This document shows positions 1-7,141 of a stretch of 10,731 bases of DNA, piece by piece. The DNA lies in contig JAOZOC010000065.1 of the NCBI GenBank assembly GCA_029933495.1, forward strand, positions 1-10,731. Reading direction: 5' to 3'. Position 1 is the first letter of the stretch. Each line of letters starts with the position of its first letter. A program made the translations under genes and the position numbers. The stretch is from Bacteroidales bacterium (GTDB lineage Bacteria; Bacteroidota; Bacteroidia; Bacteroidales; JAADJA01). The notes under the pieces were generated by a model, which saw only the letters and a program-made list of their open reading frames with translations, was not told the origin of the DNA and searched no databases.

Positions 1-22
1 CATTTTATTATAATTTTATCCC

Positions 23-2968
23 GTGCAAAAATATAAAACAATTTCGGAAGATATTATTGCTGAGGTTAAGCCTTTCTTTGAGGGCAACATCTACACCGAT
101 CATTATACAAAAGTGCAATATGCCACTGATGCATCAGCATACCGCCAGATACCTCATGCTGTCACACGTCCGAAAACTGTTTATGACCTGAAACTCCTGA
201 TCTCTTTTGCAAAAAAACATAATACATCGCTGATTCCCCGAACTGCCGGCACTTCCCTTGCAGGACAGGTTGTAGGCGAAGGAGTTATCGTTGATTTTTC
301 AAAGTATTTTACAAAAATCCTGGAGATAAATAAAGAGGAACAATGGGCAAGAGTACAGCCTGGAGTTATTCCTGATGAGTTAAACCTGATGCTCAAACCA
401 ACCGGACTCTTTTTCGGGCCTGAGACTTCAACATCAAACCGTTGTATGGTTGGCGGGATGGTCGGAAATAACTCCTGTGGTGCGCATTCGCTGATTTATG
501 GCAGCACAAGAGACCATCTTCTTTCCGTAAAGATGATTTTGAGCGATGCAAAGGAGGTGGAGCTTAAAGCACTTTCAAAAGAGGAGTTTTATAAAAAGTG
601 CAAGTTAGAATCTCTTGAAGGAGAAATTTATCAGAATATTAATGAGATTCTATCGGATAAAGAGAATCAAAAAATAATAAGAGCTGAGTTTCCAAATCCT
701 GAACTCAAACGCAGAAATACCGGTTATGCTCTTGATATTTTGCTTGACACAGAACCTTTCTCAGAGAGCAATGAAAAATTTAACTTCTCAAAACTTATTG
801 CAGGTTCTGAGGGAACACTTGGTTTGATTACAGAGATAAAACTCAACCTGGTGCCCCTCCCTCCTCCTGTGAAGGGATTGGTTTGCATGCATTGTAATTC
901 AGTTGAGGAGGCATTGAAAGGCAATCTGATAGCACTGAAATATAATCCTGATTCCATTGAATTGATTGACAGGATGATAATGGAGCAGACAAAATCGAAT
1001 ATTGCCCTGCGAAAAAAGAGGTTTTTTATTGATGGTGATCCGGGTGCGATGCTTCTTATTGAATTTTCGCGTAACTCTAAAGATGAGATACTATCCATCT
1101 CTTCAGCTATAGAAAAGGAGATGCGCGAAAAAGATTTTGGCTATAATTTTCCGGTTCTTTTTGGTGATGATATTAACAAAGTGTGGGATGTGCGGAGAGC
1201 CGGACTCGGGCTGCTGTCGAATATCCCTGGAGATGCCAAACCCGTTCCGGTTGTTGAAGATACTGCAGTTGTTCCAGAACAGCTTCCCGATTATATTGCC
1301 GATTTCAATAAATTATTAAAAAAACTGAATCTTGAGTGTGTTTACTATGCTCACATTGATACCGGAGAGCTGCACCTGCGCCCTGTATTAAACCTGAAAA
1401 AGCCGAAGGATATTGAATTATTCCGCACTATAGGTCTGGAAACAGCAAAACTGGTAAAAAAATATAATGGTTCTCTTAGTGGAGAGCATGGAGATGGAAG
1501 ATTGCGCAGCGAATTTATTTCATTAATTGTTGGGGAAAGAAATTGGCAGATTTTCCGGGAAATGAAACTTGTTTGGGATCCTGAAAGGATTTTTAATCAG
1601 GGAAAGATAACCGAGCCCCCGAAAATAAATACGAGCCTGAGGTATGAACCTGATCAGGCAACTAAGAAAATAGAGACGCTGTTCGACTTCTCTGATGATA
1701 AAGGATATCTCAGAGCAGTTGAGAAATGCAATGGGTCAGGGGATTGCCTGAAGCCGGAGATTTTTGGCGGGTTAATGTGCCCAAGCTATCAGGCAACAAG
1801 AGACGAAAACAACAGTACTCGTGCAAGAGCTAATACTCTCAGAGAATTTATAACTCATTCGAAAAGGGAAAATCCTTTTACACATAAAGAGATTATCAAG
1901 GTGCTCGATCTGTGTCTTTCCTGCAAAGGTTGCAAATCTGATTGTCCGTCGAGTATTGATATGACAAAGCTGAAAGCCGAAGCTCTCCAGCACTATTATG
2001 ATGAAAATAAAGTTCCTCTCAGAACCAGGCTGATAGCACATATTCATCTGATTAACAAAATTGGATCGTCAATTCCGATACTGTTTAACTTTTTTATTAC
2101 AAACTCAATAACCTCCGGATTCCTGAAAAAAATTTTGGGATTTGCACCTAAACGGACTATTCCAAAACTCTATAAATTTACAATGACCTCCTGGCTGAAA
2201 AAAAACAGCCTTCATACAGAGTCCGGTAAAATAAAAGGGAAAGTATATCTGTTTATTGATGAATTTACAGAGTTTAACGATACCCTTATCGGGGTAAAAG
2301 CAGTTAAATTGCTGCATGCTCTCGGATATAAGGTTGAGGTACCGGAACATACAATCAGCGGACGTGCATTACTATCAAAGGGGTTGGTTAGAGAAGCAAA
2401 AAAGATTGCCATCCGGAATGTCAACTCTTTAAAGGATACTATTTCTAAAGAAAAGCCATTGATTGGAATAGAACCTTCGGCGATACTTACTTTCAGGGAT
2501 GAATACCCCGAACTTGTGGGTGAGAGTCTGAAAGATGATGCACAACAGCTCTCAAAATCGGTTTTTATGTTTGATGAGTTTATTGAGCGGGAGGCTGCTG
2601 CAGGCCGGATAAATCCTGAAATGTTTACTTCCGGGTCAAAAATGATTAAGCTGCACGGACATTGTCATCAAAAAGCCATTGCATCAACAGAGCCGACAAA
2701 GATAATGCTATCGTTACCGAAAAATTATCAAGTAGAAGAAATTAAGACCGGATGCTGTGGAATGGCTGGTTCTTTCGGTTTTGAGAAGGAGCATTATGAT
2801 CTTTCAATGAAAATAGGCGAGATGATCCTGTTTCCTGAAATACGAAAAACGGAAGATTCAGTTATTATTGCAGCTCCTGGCACTAGCTGCCGTCAGCAGA
2901 TAAATGACGGAACCGGGCGAAAAGCTCTGCATCCCATTGAGATATTGTATGAGGCTGTGAAGAGGTAA
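23..2968 (+). CDS. FAD-linked D-2-hydroxyacid dehydrogenase fused to Fe-S and CCG domains (D-lactate / D-2-hydroxyglutarate dehydrogenase type)
   Basis: This 981-residue protein probably oxidises a D-2-hydroxyacid to the 2-oxoacid, passing electrons from FAD through Fe-S clusters to the respiratory chain, at the inner face of the cytoplasmic membrane. Visible domains: a GlcD-type FAD-binding half (about residues 45-275, with glycine-rich RTAGTSLAGQ at 73-82); an FAD-oxidase C-terminal half (about 285-530, with AHIDTGELHLRP at 443-454 and SGEHGDGR at 486-493); a first cysteine set C569, C575, C586; a classic CxxCxxCxxxCP ferredoxin motif at C631, C634, C637, C641; and a CCG heterodisulfide-reductase-like domain (HGHCHQK at 878-884, TGCCG at 909-913). 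The architecture and length match the fused family that includes E. coli YdiJ and Shewanella Dld-II. The substrate (lactate, 2-hydroxyglutarate or other) cannot be decided from sequence. The start is GTG at 23; an in-frame TAA at 11-13 and no in-frame ATG before residue 123 make it the only sensible choice. No Shine-Dalgarno is visible and the promoter lies outside the window. Confidence 0.9.
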   Translation: MQKYKTISEDIIAEVKPFFEGNIYTDHYTKVQYATDASAYRQIPHAVTRPKTVYDLKLLISFAKKHNTSLIPRTAGTSLAGQVVGEGVIVDFSKYFTKILEINKEEQWARVQPGVIPDELNLMLKPTGLFFGPETSTSNRCMVGGMVGNNSCGAHSLIYGSTRDHLLSVKMILSDAKEVELKALSKEEFYKKCKLESLEGEIYQNINEILSDKENQKIIRAEFPNPELKRRNTGYALDILLDTEPFSESNEKFNFSKLIAGSEGTLGLITEIKLNLVPLPPPVKGLVCMHCNSVEEALKGNLIALKYNPDSIELIDRMIMEQTKSNIALRKKRFFIDGDPGAMLLIEFSRNSKDEILSISSAIEKEMREKDFGYNFPVLFGDDINKVWDVRRAGLGLLSNIPGDAKPVPVVEDTAVVPEQLPDYIADFNKLLKKLNLECVYYAHIDTGELHLRPVLNLKKPKDIELFRTIGLETAKLVKKYNGSLSGEHGDGRLRSEFISLIVGERNWQIFREMKLVWDPERIFNQGKITEPPKINTSLRYEPDQATKKIETLFDFSDDKGYLRAVEKCNGSGDCLKPEIFGGLMCPSYQATRDENNSTRARANTLREFITHSKRENPFTHKEIIKVLDLCLSCKGCKSDCPSSIDMTKLKAEALQHYYDENKVPLRTRLIAHIHLINKIGSSIPILFNFFITNSITSGFLKKILGFAPKRTIPKLYKFTMTSWLKKNSLHTESGKIKGKVYLFIDEFTEFNDTLIGVKAVKLLHALGYKVEVPEHTISGRALLSKGLVREAKKIAIRNVNSLKDTISKEKPLIGIEPSAILTFRDEYPELVGESLKDDAQQLSKSVFMFDEFIEREAAAGRINPEMFTSGSKMIKLHGHCHQKAIASTEPTKIMLSLPKNYQVEEIKTGCCGMAGSFGFEKEHYDLSMKIGEMILFPEIRKTEDSVIIAAPGTSCRQQINDGTGRKALHPIEILYEAVKR

Positions 2969-2984
2969 AAAAGTTATCTCTTCA
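2958..2984 (+). terminator. Hairpin straddling the stop codon of the FAD/Fe-S dehydrogenase gene
   Basis: The arms TGAAGAGGTAA (2958-2968) and TTATCTCTTCA (2974-2984) pair over 11 positions with a single G-U wobble and a 5-base AAAAG loop. The TAA stop codon (2966-2968) forms the top of the left arm. The hairpin is the strongest near this gene's end and probably marks the transcript 3' end or stabilises it. It lacks a following T-tract, so calling it an intrinsic terminator is inference. Confidence 0.45.
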
Positions 2985-3245
2985 TTAGCGCGATGCTCCC
3001 TATGTAATGAAATACCAAGGTCGTTTGCCAGGCTGAAGATAAAAACAGAAAAGGAGAAAAGAAAAACTACAGAATAACTGCTCTTTGTTTGTTGCATGGT
3101 TTTGGCAGACAGGCTTATTATCAACAGAAAAAACAAATAGTTAATAATATTCAATAGAGACCTGCGTTTGTAATAATACAATGTGACTAAAAAAATACTG
3201 TAGAAATAAAATGACAAAAGACTTAAACATAAAAATTAGAAAATC
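2985..3245. other. Intergenic region without a convincing gene
   Basis: This AT-rich gap separates the dehydrogenase hairpin from the lipoprotein start. No tRNA, no exact TAnnTTTG box on the + strand and no repeat array were found. A minus-strand open frame (2858-3217) could encode a 119-residue peptide with two hydrophobic stretches. It overlaps the dehydrogenase gene antisense by about 110 bases, and its hydrophobicity is what T-rich sequence yields by chance, so it is not called. Confidence 0.5.
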
Positions 3246-3641
3246 ATGAAGCGAATCATTTTATCAACAATTATTATTGTATTTTTGATTAGTTCATGTT
3301 GTAAAGGACCTTATGAAATTGCAACTATTAAAGTATCATATCCTAATATTTCAACTACAAGCTATTTAAAAGCAATACGGACAGAAAAAATCAATATGAA
3401 TATTTCTTTAGTAGACACAATCTCTTTGGGGGAGTTAAATTCATCAAACTCTTTTTCAGCAGTCATTGAATTTGGCGATAATCCTCTAAATTATTTAATT
3501 TATGTAGAGAACACAGAATATTCAGATACAATTACAGAAGTTACATATGACAGGGAAGGATGCAATGAAGATATTGTAGATTTCAAATATAAATTCAACG
3601 GGGAGGTACGTACAGATAATGAATTGATAATTTATAATTAA
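3246..3641 (+). CDS. Small hypothetical lipoprotein
   Basis: A 131-residue protein of unknown function, predicted to be exported and lipid-anchored. Residues 1-17 form a signal peptide: positive start (MKR), hydrophobic core (about 4-15), then a lipobox ISSC with the lipidated cysteine at C18. C19 follows, then KGPYE. No obvious acidic lipoprotein export signal of the Bacteroidota surface type follows the cysteine, so surface display is not supported. The mature part is polar, probably beta-rich, and has one further cysteine near residue 106 (REGC). No family is recognised. The ATG start at 3246 is the natural one because it places the signal peptide at the N-terminus. The gene sits alone between the dehydrogenase hairpin and the convergent recO, and looks more AT-rich than both neighbours, hinting at a lineage-specific or acquired gene. 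No promoter matching the Bacteroidota consensus was found upstream. Confidence 0.75.
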   Translation: MKRIILSTIIIVFLISSCCKGPYEIATIKVSYPNISTTSYLKAIRTEKINMNISLVDTISLGELNSSNSFSAVIEFGDNPLNYLIYVENTEYSDTITEVTYDREGCNEDIVDFKYKFNGEVRTDNELIIYN

Positions 3642-3655
3642 TAGAAACTAATAAT

Positions 3656-3671
3656 ATCAGCCCTTCCTGAT
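3656..3671. terminator. Weak hairpin between convergent genes
   Basis: ATCAG (3656-3660) and CTGAT (3667-3671) form a 5-bp stem with a 6-base loop in the 29-base gap between the lipoprotein stop and the recO stop, overlapping the recO stop codon. The position suits a shared bidirectional terminator for convergent transcripts. The stem is short and has no T-tract on either side, so the assignment is tentative. Confidence 0.2.
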
Positions 3672-4396
3672 TACCTTAATATTTCCTTCATCACAAGATG
3701 AGATTTAACAGTTCCGAAAGACGGGAGATGCAGGGTGTAATACTTTATCAGGCTTTCGAGAAGCTGCCCTCTTATTGCAGAGGAGATTTTTAATGCTTTC
3801 AGATTGTCAAAGGATGTATTGACAAGATAATACAGATATTGAGATTCCGGCATTTTCAAAAACAGTTCTGCCGGCTGGTTTGTCTTTTTGAATAATCCCT
3901 CCTGAAGATCGAATGTATCTGTTTGTATAGAAAAATTATTCTTTGGGAAAAACCCAAGAAATCTGGTAAACTGCACCATAAAAAGCAGGTGGAAATTAGC
4001 AATACTATTAGATTCAAGATCAAGCAATTTTATACTTTCATAAATAAACTCAAACAGAGCATTATTAGATTCCTCCTCTCTTATGGACTTATAAAGAATT
4101 TCATTGATAAAGACAGCAACAGCACTCTTCTTCATATCAAAGGGGATAGAGGTAAATACAAATCCCGGCCGTAACTCCTTAATATTCTGGATGCTTTTCT
4201 TCTCCTTAAAATAGACTTCAAGATCAACCAATGAAAGATTTTGAAGGAGTGCAGGTTTTATTTTCGCACTTTTGCTTCTCACACCTCTGACCATATAGGA
4301 TTGAATACCGAACTCCTCTGTATAAATTTTTACTATAACACTAGTTTCGGAATACTTAACACTGTTTAATACTACTCCCCTGGTTTTGTAAAGCAT
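3671..4396 (-). CDS. recO: DNA repair protein RecO
   Basis: RecO loads RecA onto SSB-coated single-stranded DNA together with RecR and RecF, in gap repair and recombination in the cytoplasm. The 241-residue length is typical of the family. The N-terminus (MLYKTRGVVLNSVKYSETS, then VKIYTEEFGIQSYMVRGVRS, about 1-41) is the characteristic RecO OB-fold start; the fold runs to about residue 78. A helical C-terminal domain follows, including FTRFLGFFP near 148-156. The protein contains no cysteine at all, so the zinc-binding cysteines seen in some RecO proteins are absent. The ATG at 4394-4396 lies 3 bases after the porZ stop, so recO is almost certainly co-transcribed and translationally linked with porZ. 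It converges on the lipoprotein gene. The family call rests on the N-terminal motif, the length and the Bacteroidota context. Confidence 0.9.
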   Translation of the reverse strand: MLYKTRGVVLNSVKYSETSVIVKIYTEEFGIQSYMVRGVRSKSAKIKPALLQNLSLVDLEVYFKEKKSIQNIKELRPGFVFTSIPFDMKKSAVAVFINEILYKSIREEESNNALFEFIYESIKLLDLESNSIANFHLLFMVQFTRFLGFFPKNNFSIQTDTFDLQEGLFKKTNQPAELFLKMPESQYLYYLVNTSFDNLKALKISSAIRGQLLESLIKYYTLHLPSFGTVKSHLVMKEILR

Positions 4397-4399
4397 TTA

Positions 4400-6754
4400 T
4401 CAATTGACAATTAATATTTTCGTAACAATTGTTTCTGTGCCATCAGAATTAGAGGCAAAGACAAGATAAACACCTGTTTGAGCTTTCCTGCCATCAAAAT
4501 TTTTACCATCCCATATTGCCTGTCCACCTTCGGCAACACCGGAATAGATAAGATTTCCGTTAATATCCGTTATTTTAAAATCGGCATTGCTCACCAGTCC
4601 CTTTATGGCGATAGGACCGGTATATTCAGGACGAACGGGATTGGGATAAGCATATACATCGCTATTCACGGGACCGCCTCCTGTTGCTGTGCTTTTATAT
4701 GATATCAGACCTTTGGCTGTACCGAAAAACACCTCCCCGGTACCATTGTCGATTGCAATACTTGAAATATTATTTGAAAACAAAGGACTGTTCTCAGATG
4801 TAAAATGATGTAGCTCCTTCTGCCCGTCGGGCGATAATTGATAAACTCCTGAGCGATCAGTACCAAGCCACTTATTATTGGCGCCATCAATTGCAATTGC
4901 AGTAATAGTTTCTGTATGCAGAAGAATATCGGCATTATTAGTTCCGTCGTTACGCGGTATTAATATCTGCTGTGCATCAAAATTGTAATTCGAAAAAACA
5001 CTCTCAGGAGAATAAAAAACAGCAGGGCCTTCGTCTGTTCCAATCCAAACCTCACCATCGAGATCATTGGCAATGCTGAAAATTTTATTCCCGGGAATAC
5101 CACCGTTTCCGGTTGAGGCTGACAGTTTCTTGTATTGATCATCCGATGGGTCGGTAATGGTACCATTATCATTAAATACCAGTAATGATGCATTTTCACG
5201 CATTAACATCCATTTTTGGCCATAAGAATCAATAATCAGAGCACCTATATCCTTACCACTTGAACCTGAGCCAACATAAAATGACCTCCAGCTTCCATTA
5301 GGTGAAGAACCGGGCATCCGAACCGACAGAACATTATTTGCGCCGGAGTTTGAAACCCACAGATTATTATCTTCATCAAAAGCTATTCCTCCAACTTTAA
5401 TCACGGGTGCTCCCTCTGTAAGATTATACTGAAGAGAACTGTTTGATGTATTATAAACTCTTACCAGCTCATTATTCACAAACTCAGAGAGTCCTCTGTT
5501 CCATGAGCCGGCAAATACGTTACTGGGATTTGCAGGATTTACCCCGACACTTAACATATCAAGAATGGTATCGAGTGCTGGAGTATTTTTCCTGTCAAAA
5601 GTATTCCATTCATTATCAATAAATGACGAAACACTAGCCCTCTTCCACGTGTTTCCCCATGATGGGCCCCTGCCACCAGGTACTGTCCATAATGCACCTC
5701 CGGCATCAGAAGTGGCAAAAACATCAATTGTACCCGGCCCGTTAGGATACATAAAAGTATAATCGTTGGCATTATTTTGTCGCACAAGTCCGTTTTTATT
5801 ATCTGCAATCCATAATACACCATTAGAAACCGTAATATCTCTTGCAACCGGGCTTACACCATTACCATAAGTCCATATTGATGAAATAAGCTGAGCATCA
5901 TCTTTATAGGTCTTAACTGCATATCTGTAAGAAATGTAAAGAGTATTGTCAACCGATTTAAGACTAAACACATCGGATGATGAAAAAGCTTCCATATCAT
6001 AACTCCATTGATTCCCGTCAAAATAGATAATTGTATCCTTTCCCCATTCAGAACTATATTTGTTAGTATAAACATATCCGTCATTAAACTGTATCTGATT
6101 ATAAGCTGCATCGGGGAATGGAACACTGCTATCTTGTGTCCATGATTCATAATAGGCAAGGGTGGGATTATCAATGTCAGCAGTATAGATACCTCCCTCT
6201 GTAGCAGCAAAAAAGGAAGTGTCGTTAAAAGTCAGATCATAAACTGCCAGATGGCTGCCATTAGGGCCGATATAATATGTATCATAGACCTCCTCATCAT
6301 CAATATTAATAACTGTAATACCATAGCCACAGCATATATAGGCAAGGTTGTCGATAAATCTGATATTGTATAACTCTTTTTCTCCGGGTGGTATGGCTTC
6401 ACTACTAAAAATATCGGACATATTAACTATGTCGTTCCCTTTTATCAAATCAAGGTTTGTATTCGTGTATCCGATAATCAAAGTATTTGTTGCATCATTA
6501 AATGCTAATCTTGAAATACCAATATCACTCAGACCGGAAATTTTTGTCTCCCTGGTAAGAGTATTTTCAGCTTCGTCAAAATAAAAAAGGCTATAAGGTG
6601 TAGCGCAATAAACAATTCCATCACCATTGGTAACAGAAATTGTGCTGTTATATGGCAAATGGTCCCGCCACTCACCTATCCCTACATTTTGAGAAAAAAT
6701 GGCGGAAAAGAAAACAAATTGAAATATTAAAAAAGTCAGGAGCTGTTTCATCAT
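4400..6754 (-). CDS. porZ: PorZ-like type IX secretion system protein (beta-propellers plus C-terminal sorting domain)
   Basis: A 784-residue exported protein, close to the length of Porphyromonas gingivalis PorZ. In that species PorZ is a surface component of the T9SS attachment complex with PorU, PorV and PorQ, and helps attach secreted cargo to anionic LPS. Visible here: a signal peptide (about 1-21, hydrophobic LLTFLIFQFVFF, cleavage likely before QNVG); the family-typical mature start GIGEWRDHLPY; repeated propeller-blade motifs of two-component-regulator type (WVSNSG near 466, VWIGTDEG near 569, KWLGTDRSGVYQL near 628, FFGTAKGLISY near 676); and a C-terminal type A sorting domain from about 698 (YPNPV, then WDGKNFDGRKAQTGVYLV) ending in KILIVN. 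Two ATG codons are adjacent (6754 and 6751) and either may be used. The gene has a good -7 box upstream and is followed after 3 bases by recO. A generic T9SS-sorted propeller protein is the alternative, but the N-terminus and length favour PorZ. Confidence 0.82.
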   Translation of the reverse strand: MMKQLLTFLIFQFVFFSAIFSQNVGIGEWRDHLPYNSTISVTNGDGIVYCATPYSLFYFDEAENTLTRETKISGLSDIGISRLAFNDATNTLIIGYTNTNLDLIKGNDIVNMSDIFSSEAIPPGEKELYNIRFIDNLAYICCGYGITVINIDDEEVYDTYYIGPNGSHLAVYDLTFNDTSFFAATEGGIYTADIDNPTLAYYESWTQDSSVPFPDAAYNQIQFNDGYVYTNKYSSEWGKDTIIYFDGNQWSYDMEAFSSSDVFSLKSVDNTLYISYRYAVKTYKDDAQLISSIWTYGNGVSPVARDITVSNGVLWIADNKNGLVRQNNANDYTFMYPNGPGTIDVFATSDAGGALWTVPGGRGPSWGNTWKRASVSSFIDNEWNTFDRKNTPALDTILDMLSVGVNPANPSNVFAGSWNRGLSEFVNNELVRVYNTSNSSLQYNLTEGAPVIKVGGIAFDEDNNLWVSNSGANNVLSVRMPGSSPNGSWRSFYVGSGSSGKDIGALIIDSYGQKWMLMRENASLLVFNDNGTITDPSDDQYKKLSASTGNGGIPGNKIFSIANDLDGEVWIGTDEGPAVFYSPESVFSNYNFDAQQILIPRNDGTNNADILLHTETITAIAIDGANNKWLGTDRSGVYQLSPDGQKELHHFTSENSPLFSNNISSIAIDNGTGEVFFGTAKGLISYKSTATGGGPVNSDVYAYPNPVRPEYTGPIAIKGLVSNADFKITDINGNLIYSGVAEGGQAIWDGKNFDGRKAQTGVYLVFASNSDGTETIVTKILIVN

Positions 6755-6777
6755 TAAAAATTAATTTTATTTCAGTG

Positions 6778-6785
6778 CAAAAGTA
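6778..6785 (-). promoter_or_regulatory. Bacteroidota -7 promoter box for porZ-recO
   Basis: On the minus strand this reads TACTTTTG, an exact match to the Bacteroidota sigma-ABfr -7 consensus TAnnTTTG, continuing as GCAC. Transcription would start near 6771-6773, leaving a leader of under 20 bases before the porZ ATG. The expected TTTG at -33 is not seen; the upstream stretch is A-rich instead. Lack of a ribosome binding site in the short A/T-rich leader is normal for this phylum. Confidence 0.55.
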
Positions 6786-6900
6786 AGACTTTCAGAATAA
6801 CTGTTTTTTTTTAAATTTATTATATCTGTTTTGTTAAACCTAATTTGTTCTAACCAGAGACAAACAAGGATGAAATTGGTTAATCCATTGCTGTCAGGAA

Positions 6901-6984
6901 GAAATACAAAAGACTTAGTATAAAACTCAAAGCACAAAACCCAAAGTAAAAAACCCAAAGCACAAAACTCAAAACTCGTAGCAC
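6901..6984. repeat. Degenerate tandem repeat with 7-bp period (left arm)
   Basis: Nine contiguous heptamers fill 6922-6984 exactly (63 bases). They alternate mainly between AAAACTC or AAAACCC and AAAGCAC, giving 14-bp units at 6922, 6936 and 6950, a half unit at 6964 and a last unit at 6971 (AAAACTC then GTAGCAC). Three weaker heptamers (6901-6921) extend the array leftwards. On the minus strand the heptamers are G/T-rich (GTGCTTT, GGGTTTT). The register contains no coding sequence; the short minus-strand frame through it is a by-product of the repeat. Confidence 0.85.
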
Positions 6985-7005
6985 ATAATTAAACATTTTA
7001 ATTAT
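6985..7005. repeat. Perfect AT-rich hairpin at the centre of the repeat element
   Basis: ATAATTAAA (6985-6993) and TTTAATTAT (6997-7005) form a 9-bp perfect inverted repeat around a CAT loop. It begins on the base after the left heptamer array ends, so it separates the two arms. All stem pairs are A-T, so stability as RNA would be low; an architectural or protein-binding role, or simply the junction of the element, is more likely than a terminator. Confidence 0.7.
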
Positions 7006-7033
7006 TTGAATTTTAACAATTTGAATTTGTTTA
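7004..7033. repeat. Imperfect 15-bp direct repeat
   Basis: Two adjacent 15-base units (7004-7018 and 7019-7033) share ATTTGAATTT as their first ten bases and diverge in the last five. They link the central hairpin to the right-hand heptamer arm. Confidence 0.6.
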
Positions 7034-7064
7034 GGATTTTGGTATTAGATATTTGGGCTTTTAT
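7030..7064. repeat. Degenerate tandem repeat with 7-bp period (right arm)
   Basis: Consecutive heptamers TTTAGGA, TTTTGGT, ATTAGAT and ATTTGGG (7030-7057), then a weak CTTTTAT, follow a loose pattern of three A/T-rich bases before a G-containing part. Here the G-rich strand is +, opposite to the left arm, so the two arms have opposite polarity around the AT-rich centre. Confidence 0.5.
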
Positions 7065-7072
7065 AAATATCT
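7047..7072. repeat. 8-bp inverted repeat at the outer end of the right arm
   Basis: AGATATTT (7047-7054) and AAATATCT (7065-7072) are perfect inverted copies around a 10-base loop. It lies about 70 bases downstream of the ispG stop on the minus strand. No T-tract follows in that direction, so a terminator role for ispG is weakly supported. Confidence 0.4.
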
Positions 7073-7141
7073 CGCCAATGACAATATGTAATCCGTTTGA
7101 AAAACACACTGTATGCCCTGACTTTCGGCGCGAATAATAAT

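Larger units (their letters stand above)
6755..7141. other. Intergenic region between ispG and porZ holding a promoter and a repeat element
   Basis: This 387-base gap has no convincing gene. From left to right it holds the porZ promoter box (6778-6785), unremarkable AT-rich DNA (about 6800-6900), a 7-bp-period repeat (6901-6984), an AT hairpin (6985-7005), a 15-bp direct repeat (7004-7033), a second 7-bp-period stretch (7030-7064) and an 8-bp inverted repeat (7047-7072). The last 70 bases before the ispG stop show nothing recognisable, and no T-tailed terminator for ispG is seen. Confidence 0.6.

Noticed and set aside
569..655. Antisense and alternate-frame readings within the dehydrogenase coding region, considered as nested genes
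   Set aside because: The dehydrogenase frame is intact with all family motifs; the other frames show no motifs, signal peptides or plausible start contexts.
2858..3217. Minus-strand frame for a 119-residue peptide with two hydrophobic segments
   Set aside because: It overlaps the dehydrogenase 3' end antisense, including the stop-codon hairpin. Its hydrophobic character is expected from T-rich DNA, and no promoter or family is recognised.
6767..6958. Minus-strand 63-codon frame in the ispG-porZ gap
   Set aside because: Its start lies inside the 7-bp repeat array and it runs over the porZ promoter box and leader; it is a by-product of the repeat and AT-rich spacer.
6922..6984. Regular repeats considered as a CRISPR array
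   Set aside because: The units are 7 or 14 bases and directly contiguous, with no unique spacers, no repeats of the usual 25-40 bases and no cas genes in the window.
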